Below, piece after piece: positions 17,278-25,480 of a DNA stretch of 37,944 nt. The position numbers and the translations under genes are program-made. The stretch is from Oscillospiraceae bacterium. Lineage in GTDB: Bacteria; Bacillota; Clostridia; Oscillospirales; Ruminococcaceae. Positions within the stretch are counted from its first letter, which is position 1, and each line of letters opens with the position of its first letter. Location: contig JAQXIW010000008.1 of the NCBI GenBank assembly GCA_029007985.1, positions 1-37,944 of the forward strand, given 5' to 3'. The notes beneath the pieces are model-generated. The model was not told where the DNA came from. It saw only the letters and a program-made list of their open reading frames with translations, and searched no databases.

Positions 17278-18138
17278 TTATTTTTCGGAATAATTTGAAT
17301 TGTCGGCATTTTTGATGAGGTCGTGAATTTTGGATTTGAATTTTTGCTTTGCTGTTTCTGCGTTTTTTGCCGGGACAAATCTTTCGATACGCCTGAGAGC
17401 ACTCTTTTTGACGCCGTCGATGTTTTCGGCTACAGAACTTGCCTTTTGAGATATTCTCTTTTCTTTGCTCTCTTCGATATACTGTCTGATTCTCTCTTTT
17501 TCGATTTCGATTCTCCGCTCGTTTCTTGCCGTTCTGAGTTCTCTGCGCTCTTCCATATCGTTTACGGCCGTGTCCATATATTCGTTAAAGTTGTCATAGA
17601 CCATCTTTATCATATTGTCAAAATCGGTCAGCATCGACACAGTGAGAGTCACATCGCACACTACCATTGCGACGGCGATATACCCGATAATTTCAACAGC
17701 CAGCGGCGGTATAACGGCAATTAAATTGTTCATCCACACATACGGCCCATACAGAATACCCACGCCTGCCAATCCAAAAAGTGTGGACGCCGGCAGACAG
17801 ATACGGCCGTTTATATTAAACGGCATATTTGAGTAGTCCCACCATATTGCGTGAAATAGTTTTTCCATAACATAGCTTGTACTGTACTCGAGAATCGCAG
17901 AGCCTACAAAAGATATGGCGAACATTTGATACCAAGTCGGCGGGGCGCCTTTAATCCGAATAAACGCGTTTATTACAAGCGTTATTGATACACCGCCGAC
18001 GCCGTATATCGGGCAAAGAGGCCCATATAAAAACCCCCTGTTCTGCCACTTTTTTTGCGTCGCTATATTATAGAATGTCTCCCATATCCAACCTACAATG
18101 CTGTATATGAAAAACCGAAATATATACTTGCTTAACAT
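17278..18138 (-). CDS. CmpB-like putative ABC permease family membrane protein
   Basis: Membrane protein of 286 aa of the family often labelled putative ABC transporter permease (CmpB-type, PF06541-like). The opening helix ends in FFIYSIVGWIWETFYN, followed by NRGFLYGPLCPIYGVGGV, both hallmark motifs, then SFVGSAILEYSTSYVMEKLF and a WWDYSNMPFNINGRICLPAS segment. Four to five membrane helices end near 175. Residues of about 190-285 form a highly charged, Arg/Glu/Lys-rich helical tail that is probably cytosolic coiled coil. No ABC ATPase is adjacent and the transport role is unproven in the family. GAAAGGGTG serves as ribosome site. It is transcribed toward the FliB-like gene. Confidence 0.85.
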   Translation of the reverse strand: MLSKYIFRFFIYSIVGWIWETFYNIATQKKWQNRGFLYGPLCPIYGVGGVSITLVINAFIRIKGAPPTWYQMFAISFVGSAILEYSTSYVMEKLFHAIWWDYSNMPFNINGRICLPASTLFGLAGVGILYGPYVWMNNLIAVIPPLAVEIIGYIAVAMVVCDVTLTVSMLTDFDNMIKMVYDNFNEYMDTAVNDMEERRELRTARNERRIEIEKERIRQYIEESKEKRISQKASSVAENIDGVKKSALRRIERFVPAKNAETAKQKFKSKIHDLIKNADNSNYSEK

Positions 18139-18194
18139 ACAAACACCCTTTCATTAAGTATATGTATTTTAACGCAAATATGTGTGAGAATTAT

Positions 18195-18218
18195 AAAAGA
18201 GAGGCCGCGGCCTCTCTT
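18195..18218 (-). terminator. Terminator of VWA-MoxR-LRR operon
   Basis: A self-complementary GC-rich sequence (18197-18218, core GAGAGGCCGCGGCCTCTC) lies just past the last gene of the operon. A short TTTTAT run follows on the minus strand. Confidence 0.65.
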
Positions 18219-18225
18219 ATTTGTT

Positions 18226-18861
18226 TTATTCGATAATTTTAATACATGTAGGCGCGCCCATGTATTCCGCAACGCCGAATGAAACGGTGTCCCCCTGCTT
18301 TGCCGGATACCCGGTCAGCGAGTCGTTGAGGACCGTACCCTGTATCATATTGCCGTCCATGCCCTCTACTCTGCACCAGATGACTTCCGGCTGTTTGTCC
18401 TCCGACATATACAGCACCGCCAGGTCGTCCGGGTAGGACATGGCTCTGCTGCCGTCAAGAAATGTCATTTTGCGTACATAGTCCGCGACTTCGGTGCTCC
18501 TCTGCTTTGCCTGAGCCATAGTCGTGTTGATTTTGTATTCAAACACATTGTAGTATTCGCTTGTGACATCGAGAACGACTATATCAAGGTCTTCAAACGC
18601 ATTTTTTCTTATTCTCAAAAAATTTTCGTTATTGCCGTCAAAGGCCTCAATGTTTCCGTTTTCATCAATGTGGGCATTGCACAGCACATCGAAAAGAACG
18701 CCGTCTTTATGGTCTACATATACAAAAGCCAAAAAGCCGTTTGCCTTGTCCAAATCGACAAAATCATTGAGCATAATGGAATATTCGCTGTCCAGACCGT
18801 CCGAGTACACAAAACAAATTCTGTTCTCCAGTTGTCTGAAAGTTAATTCATTGGTTTTCAT
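18226..18861 (-). CDS. Unknown protein at end of MoxR operon
   Basis: I do not recognise this 211-aa protein with confidence. It is acidic, soluble, and lacks a signal peptide or membrane segment. The first half alternates short strands (ICFVYSDGL, FLAFVYVDH, DGVLFDVLCNA). The last 60 residues, with an EVIWCRVEGMDGNMIQGTVL stretch and then GYPAKQGDTVSFG, recall the small DUF2314-like or SseB-associated strand-rich domains. The start is the ATG at 18861, which has GAGG 7 nt upstream; the GTG three bases earlier is too close to it. It is separated from the LRR gene by a hairpin-bearing gap of 61 bp and probably belongs to the same operon. Confidence 0.7.
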   Translation of the reverse strand: MKTNELTFRQLENRICFVYSDGLDSEYSIMLNDFVDLDKANGFLAFVYVDHKDGVLFDVLCNAHIDENGNIEAFDGNNENFLRIRKNAFEDLDIVVLDVTSEYYNVFEYKINTTMAQAKQRSTEVADYVRKMTFLDGSRAMSYPDDLAVLYMSEDKQPEVIWCRVEGMDGNMIQGTVLNDSLTGYPAKQGDTVSFGVAEYMGAPTCIKIIE

Positions 18862-18889
18862 CACTTTACCTCATAAAATTTAATAAACA

Positions 18890-18917
18890 ATATGTAAAGC
18901 AAAGACGCTTTACATAT
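18890..18917 (-). terminator. Hairpin between LRR and unknown gene
   Basis: ATATGTAAAGC (18890-18900) and GCTTTACATAT (18907-18917) form a perfect 11-bp stem with loop AAAGAC. The T tract on the minus strand is weak, so it may be a partial terminator or mRNA-stabilising hairpin lowering expression of the last gene. Confidence 0.5.
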
Positions 18918-18922
18918 ATAAA

Positions 18923-20470
18923 TTACAGAAAATCGTCCGATTTCGTGTTTCTGTTGAGCAAAAATGCGGTGAACAGCACATTGTTTTTAGCCACGGAATA
19001 ATTTCTGACCTTTTCAAGAATATCGTCTGTTATCAGGTACTCCTCAAATGCTCTGAATGTATCCATATCGTTTTTATCGATGAGAATTTTCATAATTTCA
19101 AAGCGGAATCTGCGCAAAAAATCCAGATAAATCTGTTTTCTGTAATCGTCACAGCCATGCTTTATAGATAGATTTATGCCTCTGAGATTCATTTCGTACC
19201 TCACGGTAACGCCTTCCCGCACATCAACCTTGTTGCTTATAAAATCCTCTTCGATTCTGTCTAAAAACCGATTTCTGCTCTGCTCCGAGACGTCGTCGGG
19301 AATGATAATTTCTTTCAGAGACAGACATTTTGTAAACGCACCGGTACCGATATTATCAATTCTGCCGTTCAATATAAGTTTTTCCAGGGAAACACAGCCT
19401 CTGAAACAGTTTTCGCCTATTGATTTTACGGTTTTAGGTATTTCGAGCTCTTTTAGGTTAATGCACTTGTCAAAGGCGGCGACTCCTATTGTCTCAACGC
19501 CCTCTTCGATTACCACATTTTTTAATAAGTCACATCCGTTGACAAGATTTGCCGGGATATTTTTAACTCCGCTCGGAATGACGATGCTGCGCAGAGATTT
19601 ACAGCCGCTGAATGCGTCGTCTCCCAATCTTTCCAATCCGCGAGGCAAATCCGCATACCTCAGTTGTTTGCAAATCTGAAAAGCCGATGTGTCGATGGTT
19701 TTAACCGTGTTGGGAATTACGACCTCTCTAATACTTGTACAGCCGTCAAAGGCGTGAGCGCCGATTGACTGTACGCCGCTCGGAATATCAACATAAGTGA
19801 GAGATATGCAGCCGTCAAAAATATAGGAGCTCAGAACTTTAATGTTATTTGAAATTCGCACTTTTTCAAGGGCGGTGCATCTTTCAAACGCCTCTTTCCC
19901 GATTGTCACGACAGAATCCGGTATATAAAGCTCTGTAATCTTTTTACAGCCGATAAAAGCGTTATCACCTATTGACTTAACGGTATTCGGGATATAGAGC
20001 GATTCCAAGCCGAAGCAGGAATCAAACGCATGTGCGTCGATTATTTCTACGCCGTTTTTCATGCCGACCGTTTTAAGATTGTTGCAGCCCTCAAATGCCG
20101 AATCACCTATTTTTTTCAGAGAATGAGGCATATAGACGGTTTCAAGGGCAACGCATCTGAAAAAAGCGTGGGATTCAATACTTTCGACGCCCTCCGGAAT
20201 GAGAATGTTTTTGACATAGTATGAGCGCATAAAAGCTCTGTCGCCTATTGACTTTACGCCGTCGGGAATAGTGACATTTGGGTTTTTGCCGTTATATCTG
20301 ACAAGGGTATCACCCACTATTTCAAATTCTTCCGCATCTTCGGATGCCTCTTTGAAAATATAGATAAAATCCGGCGGCACTTCAGGCTCGGCAATATCAA
20401 ATTCCCATGTGTAGTGACAATCCGTGTCGCCGTATTCCTGCTGTCTTTTGTAAATTATCTGTTTAGCCAT
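18923..20470 (-). CDS. Cytoplasmic BspA-type leucine-rich repeat protein
   Basis: Protein of 515 aa with about fifteen LRR_5 units of about 23 residues (pattern VxxIGxxAFxxCxxLxxVxIPxxV), from about residue 60 to 395, for example TVKSIGDNAFIGCKKITELY. LRR_5 proteins are usually secreted adhesins, but here the N-terminus (MAKQIIYKRQQEYGDTDCHY) has no signal peptide, and there is no anchor or Ig-like domain, so a cytosolic role is likely. Residues of about 420-515 are helical and end in ankyrin-like AKNNVLFTAFLLNRN. The start overlaps the MoxR stop by 8 bp, so the two are coupled. I infer a protein-recognition subunit for the MoxR/VWA pair; this is from position only. Confidence 0.88.
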   Translation of the reverse strand: MAKQIIYKRQQEYGDTDCHYTWEFDIAEPEVPPDFIYIFKEASEDAEEFEIVGDTLVRYNGKNPNVTIPDGVKSIGDRAFMRSYYVKNILIPEGVESIESHAFFRCVALETVYMPHSLKKIGDSAFEGCNNLKTVGMKNGVEIIDAHAFDSCFGLESLYIPNTVKSIGDNAFIGCKKITELYIPDSVVTIGKEAFERCTALEKVRISNNIKVLSSYIFDGCISLTYVDIPSGVQSIGAHAFDGCTSIREVVIPNTVKTIDTSAFQICKQLRYADLPRGLERLGDDAFSGCKSLRSIVIPSGVKNIPANLVNGCDLLKNVVIEEGVETIGVAAFDKCINLKELEIPKTVKSIGENCFRGCVSLEKLILNGRIDNIGTGAFTKCLSLKEIIIPDDVSEQSRNRFLDRIEEDFISNKVDVREGVTVRYEMNLRGINLSIKHGCDDYRKQIYLDFLRRFRFEIMKILIDKNDMDTFRAFEEYLITDDILEKVRNYSVAKNNVLFTAFLLNRNTKSDDFL

Positions 20471-21971
20471 CTAAATCAATATCCTCAAGCACGCTGTTGA
20501 TTTCCAAATCTCTCTCGTAGAAAAGCAAATCCTTATTGTGCTTATAGTATTCATCGTTGCCGTATTTTGAAATGAACTGCACACAGTAGTAGCTCGATGT
20601 CAGTTCGGTTACGAGCATAAGAATTTCGTGGCCTTCCGGGAACGCCCTGTCTGCAAAACGGAACATATTCGTCATACATTCGCCCCGCTTTGCCGCTCTC
20701 TGTTTGTTTTCAAGTACAAGATTATTGAATATCACCCTGCATTTTTCGTATGCACCGTCTCTGTCCTCGCCGTCGACGGCCTCAAGCATTTTTTCGAGAG
20801 CCGAAACAACTCGCAGCATTCTCTTCTGTCTGTCGGCGGAAATGTTACCGGCTTTTGTGCCTGCCGCAAGCTCCGCTTTTTTGTTTTCGAGAATTGTTTC
20901 AAGAGTAGAGTAAGGCACGGCCTCCCAATCCGCAAGGTTGTTTTTGTACGCCTTTACCTCTTTCATCAGCTCGGCAAGCATTAAATCCTCATCGACGACA
21001 GCCGCCGTTCTCTCGGTAATTGCGTCGAGCAAAAGACCGATGACGGTGATTTTTTCGTCAAATTTTGCCCGTGAAGCTCTCTCAACGATGCTGTCGGAAT
21101 ATGTGCCTTCCATAATGCCTTGAATCTGATAGTCGGACTTATATCTGTTGTACAGGTCGTAGTATTGGGCAAACTGTTTTGCGACCTTTTTGTTTTGCAG
21201 ATACTGTGAGACAAGCTCTTCGTCCACATCAAAGCCATGCATCTCAAAAAGCTTTATCATCTGCGACAAATCTTCCCAACCGCGGGCTGTTACAAAGCTC
21301 TTGCCGTCAACGGTGGTCTCGACAATATAGAAACAGTCTTTTTTGATTTCAAGGAATGAAATAATAGCCTCGTGCACCTTTGCTTTATAGGCGTATTCTT
21401 TCCATACTTCAAAATCCGGCTCGACATCAATTCTTTTCAATCTGTCCCAAGTTACGATATCGTAGTCTCTGACGGAATTATTGTACTCCGGCGGGTTGCC
21501 CGCTGTGACAACTATCCAGCCGGCAGGGACCTTGTGTTTGCCAAAGACTTTATACTGTAAGAATTGCAGCATAATCGGCGCAAGAGTTTCGGACACACAG
21601 TTGATTTCGTCAAGGAAGAGTATGCCCTCTTTTACGCCTGTTTTTTCCATCAAATCGTAAATCGCCGAAATTATTTCGGACATTGTGTACTCCGAGACAT
21701 CACACTCCACGCCGTCGTAGTTTTTATGAACGATGAACGGCAAGCCCATTGCGGACTGTCTTGTGTGGTGCGTCATTGAGTAGGACAAAATACCGACGCC
21801 CATTTCGGAGGCAATCTGCTCCATAATGGCTGTTTTGCCTATGCCCGGAGGGCCCATAAGAAAAACAGGTCTCTGTTTTTCGATAGGAATGATGTAGTTG
21901 CCGAGTTCGTCCTTTGTGAAATAGGCAACAATAGATTTTTTGATTTGTTCCTTTGCGTCTTTAATGTTCAT
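20463..21971 (-). CDS. MoxR-type AAA+ ATPase
   Basis: Protein of 502 aa. The N-terminal AAA+ module has Walker A GPPGIGKT (40-47), Walker B LFLDEI (118-123) and a sensor-1 region TAGNPPEYN near 156. The C-terminal 200 residues form a helical extension rich in AELAAGTKAG-type helices. MoxR ATPases act with VWA-domain partners as chaperones that insert cofactors or remodel protein complexes. Here the VWA gene directly precedes it, and its TAG stop is embedded in the MoxR ribosome site (TAGAGGAG). The LRR gene overlaps its end by 8 bp. The substrate complex is not evident from neighbouring genes. Confidence 0.92.
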   Translation of the reverse strand: MNIKDAKEQIKKSIVAYFTKDELGNYIIPIEKQRPVFLMGPPGIGKTAIMEQIASEMGVGILSYSMTHHTRQSAMGLPFIVHKNYDGVECDVSEYTMSEIISAIYDLMEKTGVKEGILFLDEINCVSETLAPIMLQFLQYKVFGKHKVPAGWIVVTAGNPPEYNNSVRDYDIVTWDRLKRIDVEPDFEVWKEYAYKAKVHEAIISFLEIKKDCFYIVETTVDGKSFVTARGWEDLSQMIKLFEMHGFDVDEELVSQYLQNKKVAKQFAQYYDLYNRYKSDYQIQGIMEGTYSDSIVERASRAKFDEKITVIGLLLDAITERTAAVVDEDLMLAELMKEVKAYKNNLADWEAVPYSTLETILENKKAELAAGTKAGNISADRQKRMLRVVSALEKMLEAVDGEDRDGAYEKCRVIFNNLVLENKQRAAKRGECMTNMFRFADRAFPEGHEILMLVTELTSSYYCVQFISKYGNDEYYKHNKDLLFYERDLEINSVLEDIDLDG

Positions 21972-21984
21972 ACTGTGGTCTCCT

Positions 21985-23538
21985 CTATATTTCGTCCGAG
22001 CTCAATACAAGTTTAATTGCCCATACGGGTACGGTAGGGTTGTTGTAGTTGTCGTCCAGAAAAACGAATGCGGTATTAAAATCCGGTTGATGCTCCGGGA
22101 ATTTACCCCAACCGTCCGTAAAGTATATAAGGCCTTTCAGGTCGGTGAATTCGTGCCGTTTTATCATATCTTCGACATACCGAAAAACCGGTCTGAAATC
22201 AGTTCCGCCGAAGCCTTTTAACACCATATTGTCGATATATCTGTCAAACTCGTCTTGATTTGTGATTTTGACATCTTCGTGAATTTCGGTATCGCATTGA
22301 ATGATGTGAAGATTTATTTTGGTAAAGAAACTTTCTTCACTTTTCAAAATATTATAAGTCTTTGTTATGAATTTTTGAACAAGCTCACCGGATACCGAGC
22401 CGGATGTGTCAATGGCGATTACGAATTCTTTAACTTTTTTCACCTCTTTGTATTCGAGAGGCTCTATCAAAGGCATATTGCCGTATCTCTGTAAACCGTA
22501 TGTGTAGAAAATATAGTCGAATTCGTCGTCGTTTATTGTCATTTTTTCGCCGAATACCGAAAACTTTTTCAAAAACGAAGTGTAATCGTATTTCTCTCTG
22601 TTGACGGCGGCAAGGTTAGACATCATCGTACCGGCTTTTTCACCGGCGTTTTTCGACATGGTCTCCAAATCGGTTTGTACATATTCGGCTATTTGATCCC
22701 AGATCTGTTTCAAATCCTCGTCGGAAAACTCCGGCATTTCACCGGTGTGGTCGTTTTCGTCCGGTTTGCCCATTCCGCCGGTACCTGCCCGGGCATCGTC
22801 GTCGTTTTCTTCTTCGGTGTCTTCGCCCTCGGACGGCGCCGTTATATCGTTAGGGTTGTTTTCCTTTTCTTCCTCTTCGTCGGTTTCGTCCCGACCTGGA
22901 GATTTATCGTCGCTGTCCGGGTTGTCGTTTTCGTCTTTTGGCGGCTCGTAGTTGCGGTGCCAATAGGAGTGGTCGTCAACGGTAAATTTATCCGACAGCT
23001 CCGTCATCAGATATCTGTCAATTTTGCCCTCTTTTAAGGCGTTGTATATTTTTTCTGCCACCAGCATGCCGGTGTCGTTTATTATGCTGTCTATCAAGTG
23101 CGCTCTTTCAGGCGAATCGCCCAAATCCAAGCACCTCTCGTTGAACTCCTCAATAACCGATTCAACGGCGACATCGCTGGCAATATCCCAAAACTCCGGG
23201 ATAACGGTCTTACCTATCAGAAAATGTTTGAAAATGCCGTGCAAAAGCATGTGCAAAACGGCTCTGTTGAGATAGTTTTTGTCCTCTTTATATTTTTTCA
23301 AAACATATCTTTCGTTGTACCAGATGTTCATACCGTCCATAGACATTGTTTTTTCGTTGCCCAAGGCGTCGTAAATATCCATGTACGGCGTGACTTTCAG
23401 CTGGTTTACTGCAATATCAAGGAAGCGGAATTTTATTATTATCGTATTGCGTGCGGCATTCATTACTTTTTGCCCTAAGATAGATATCTTTTCGGAATCG
23501 GTTTTGCCTTCGTATTCATTATTTAATGAATATCCCAT
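21985..23538 (-). CDS. VWA-domain protein with metallopeptidase-like N-terminus
   Basis: Protein of 517 aa resembling the DUF2201/VWA-like family. Residues of about 1-195 are the metallopeptidase-like part, with HMLLHGIFKH near 105 where zinc peptidases have HExxH; the catalytic glutamate is missing, so it is probably a binding module. Residues of about 200-265 are a very acidic disordered linker. The VWA domain follows, with the MIDAS motif DTSGSVS near 375, then GGTDFRP and FTDGWG supplying further metal contacts. AAGGGG lies close before the ATG. It is the first gene of the MoxR-LRR operon. VWA partners of MoxR ATPases typically dock on target proteins and couple them to ATP-driven remodelling. 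Confidence 0.9.
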   Translation of the reverse strand: MGYSLNNEYEGKTDSEKISILGQKVMNAARNTIIIKFRFLDIAVNQLKVTPYMDIYDALGNEKTMSMDGMNIWYNERYVLKKYKEDKNYLNRAVLHMLLHGIFKHFLIGKTVIPEFWDIASDVAVESVIEEFNERCLDLGDSPERAHLIDSIINDTGMLVAEKIYNALKEGKIDRYLMTELSDKFTVDDHSYWHRNYEPPKDENDNPDSDDKSPGRDETDEEEEKENNPNDITAPSEGEDTEEENDDDARAGTGGMGKPDENDHTGEMPEFSDEDLKQIWDQIAEYVQTDLETMSKNAGEKAGTMMSNLAAVNREKYDYTSFLKKFSVFGEKMTINDDEFDYIFYTYGLQRYGNMPLIEPLEYKEVKKVKEFVIAIDTSGSVSGELVQKFITKTYNILKSEESFFTKINLHIIQCDTEIHEDVKITNQDEFDRYIDNMVLKGFGGTDFRPVFRYVEDMIKRHEFTDLKGLIYFTDGWGKFPEHQPDFNTAFVFLDDNYNNPTVPVWAIKLVLSSDEI

Positions 23539-23731
23539 ATTTTCCCCTTTCGTGATAATTGTATTACATACACTGTCCTTTTATTTTACAACTTTATTTG
23601 TATTTATACAACAAATAAGTGAATGATGACCGTTTTATCTGTTTAGAATAAACAGTTTTATTTTTGTATATTTTCACATAAACACACTTTTTGTACATTA
23701 TAACATTTTTTGTTGTATTTATAAAGGTTAA

Positions 23732-23761
23732 TTGACAATTATTATTCAGCCGTATTATTAT
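23732..23761 (+). promoter_or_regulatory. RluA-type gene promoter
   Basis: TTGACA (23732-23737) and TATTAT (23756-23761) are 18 bp apart. The -10 box overlaps the upstream in-frame ATG at 23760, which argues for translation from 23778. Confidence 0.55.
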
Positions 23762-23777
23762 GATTACGGTGATAAAT

Positions 23778-24380
23778 ATGAAAATACTTATATATTACGA
23801 AGATGATAACATAATCGTATGCGAAAAGCCACGGGGAGTTATTTCGCAAAAATCCGACAAGAATTGTATGCCGGGCTTGCTCTCTCGGCAGTCGGGCGCG
23901 GAGATTTACCCTGTACACAGGCTCGATACCGACACCACCGGCGTGATGGTGTTTGCAAAAAACAAAAAGACCGCGCGGTTTATATCAAAACAAATAGAAA
24001 ACCGCACCTTCAAAAAACAGTATTTGGCTAAACTTGAAAATTTGCCGCTACGGGAATCCGGCACTTTGACCGATCTGCTGTATTATGACAGAAAAGCAAA
24101 TAAATCCTATGTTGTCAAAAGGAAAAGAAACGGCGTTAAAGAGGCCGAGTTAAGCTATCGGGTTGAAGACCGTGAAAACAGAGTTGTTTCGGTTTTTCTT
24201 AAAACAGGGCGCACACATCAGATAAGAGTACAGTTTTCAAACATCGGTTGTCCCATTGTGGGCGACAGAAGATACGGCAGCCGTACCGCCGGCCGAATAC
24301 ATCTGCATTGTCACAGAATAGAATTTTTGAACTTTGACGGTGAGATAATGTCGTTTTCTTCCTTGCCGGATTGGGAATAA
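23778..24380 (+). CDS. RluA-family pseudouridine synthase
   Basis: RNA-modifying enzyme of 200 aa that isomerises uridine in rRNA or tRNA. The catalytic aspartate is Asp50 in HRLDTDTTGVMVFAKN. Other family motifs are ICEKPRG-like IVCEKPRGV, then TGRTHQIRVQFSNIGCPIVG and DRRYG. It lacks the N-terminal S4 domain of RluC/D and is shorter than the typical 300 aa, like the compact RluA group, so the target nucleotide is uncertain. The ATG at 23778 has GGTGAT 3-5 nt upstream; the earlier in-frame ATG lies inside the -10 box. It converges on the alpha/beta hydrolase gene across a shared terminator. Confidence 0.9.
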   Translation: MKILIYYEDDNIIVCEKPRGVISQKSDKNCMPGLLSRQSGAEIYPVHRLDTDTTGVMVFAKNKKTARFISKQIENRTFKKQYLAKLENLPLRESGTLTDLLYYDRKANKSYVVKRKRNGVKEAELSYRVEDRENRVVSVFLKTGRTHQIRVQFSNIGCPIVGDRRYGSRTAGRIHLHCHRIEFLNFDGEIMSFSSLPDWE

Positions 24381-24512
24381 ATCAAAATGATTATAAAAAA
24401 TATTTCGCAAACGGCAAAATAATTGAGTAATAATTATACCTGTTTTTGCTCTCTTATCTTCACTAACCGTCGGAAAACTAACCCTATACAAACCCTATAT
24501 AAATCTTAGTGT

Positions 24513-24545
24513 AAAAAAATTAAGCTGCCTTTCGGCAGCTTTTTA
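24513..24545. terminator. Shared terminator, RluA-type / alpha-beta hydrolase
   Basis: AAGCTGCC (24522-24529), loop TTTC and GGCAGCTT (24534-24541) have T5 on the plus and T7 on the minus side. It separates two convergent genes. Confidence 0.88.
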
Positions 24546-24564
24546 ACGCAAATACTGTTTTAGG

Positions 24565-25281
24565 TTATTTAATGTCAAACCTCGTTTTTTCAATGCAGTC
24601 TATTATAAATTTCATCTGTTCGTCAGTATGAAACCAATGCTCGCCGTTTTCCATGACAAAAACTTTTGAATCTGTATCGTCTGCAAATTCTTTGATTGTT
24701 TCAAACGACTGCATATTGTCGTTTTCTCCGCGGATAATAACGGTAGGTACAGACCATTTGACCGGGTTGCTTCTCACCCAGGTCAAATAATCCCAATACA
24801 GCGTTTCGCCGAAATTTGTAGGGATGGCTTTTTCGGCTTTCAAATCCGACTCGGTTTTGCCCGCCCAAATCAGCATATTTTCTATGAGCTTTTCCATATT
24901 TACAATCGGAGAGATAAAATACGCTTTTTTGGTTTTGTCCTGCGGCAAAGACAGCATTGAAAAATATGCGCCGATACTGTTTGCCACAACCGTAACGGAT
25001 TTGTGAGACTTGTAAAATTCATCAAAAAACGGCAAAAATTCCGATACGGCGTCCCACGGGTATTCGGCTTTGTAATCAAATCCGACAACATCGCATTCGG
25101 TAAACAGCGGTTTATAAAAATCCGCCTCTTGTGCGTTTCCGCCCTTGCCGTGTATATATATTACCCCGTCTTTTATGCCGTTCCGCTTCATTCTGTCAAA
25201 AAAGCTCATTCCCAAAGTACACATACCCGGATATGCGCAATGATTAGGGCAATTCGGGCATCTTGTTTTCTCTATATCCAT
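24565..25281 (-). CDS. Alpha/beta hydrolase with N-terminal cysteine knuckle
   Basis: Cytosolic alpha/beta hydrolase of 238 aa. The core shows VIYIHGKGGNAQEADFY (oxyanion region), VVANSIGAYFSML with the nucleophile serine in a NSIGA elbow, an acid near VIIRGENDNMQSF, and the catalytic histidine in ENGEHWFHTDEQ near the C-terminus. The first 21 residues carry four cysteines (8, 11, 15, 21) in RCPNCPNHCAYPGMC, suggesting a bound metal or an interaction knuckle that ordinary hydrolases lack. Substrate unknown. AGAGAGG precedes the ATG by 9 nt. Its promoter diverges from that of the repeat RNA. Confidence 0.82.
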   Translation of the reverse strand: MDIEKTRCPNCPNHCAYPGMCTLGMSFFDRMKRNGIKDGVIYIHGKGGNAQEADFYKPLFTECDVVGFDYKAEYPWDAVSEFLPFFDEFYKSHKSVTVVANSIGAYFSMLSLPQDKTKKAYFISPIVNMEKLIENMLIWAGKTESDLKAEKAIPTNFGETLYWDYLTWVRSNPVKWSVPTVIIRGENDNMQSFETIKEFADDTDSKVFVMENGEHWFHTDEQMKFIIDCIEKTRFDIK

Positions 25282-25307
25282 ATATCAAACCTCTCTTTGT
25301 TCATTAC

Positions 25308-25336
25308 AGTATACCATATCGGACATATGTTTTCAA
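25308..25336 (-). promoter_or_regulatory. Alpha/beta hydrolase gene promoter
   Basis: On the minus strand, TTGAAA (25336-25331) and TATACT (25313-25308) are 17 bp apart, with TGG immediately before the -10 as in extended -10 promoters. Confidence 0.6.
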
Positions 25337-25370
25337 TTATATTGCACGCGCTATACATTATACACAATAG

Positions 25371-25389
25371 TTTTCAATATTGTTGAAAA
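25371..25389. promoter_or_regulatory. Inverted repeat upstream of repeat RNA
   Basis: TTTTCAA (25371-25377) and TTGAAAA (25383-25389) flank TATTG. A related ATTTCAAAATATTTC follows. It lies about 27 bp upstream of the repeat-RNA -35 box, between divergent promoters, so it could be an operator. This is inference. Confidence 0.35.
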
Positions 25390-25416
25390 TATTTCAAAAT
25401 ATTTCACAAAAAACTA

Positions 25417-25445
25417 TTGACAAAGAATCCGAAATGTATTATATT
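25417..25445 (+). promoter_or_regulatory. Promoter of tandem-repeat RNA
   Basis: Perfect TTGACA (25417-25422), 17 bp, then TATATT (25440-25445). This is one of the strongest sigma-A-like promoters in the window. Transcription would start near 25452, about 30 bp before the first repeat, with no gene following before the terminator. Confidence 0.72.
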
Positions 25446-25480
25446 ATAGATGAACAAAGAAATAGGTAAAGAATAACAGA

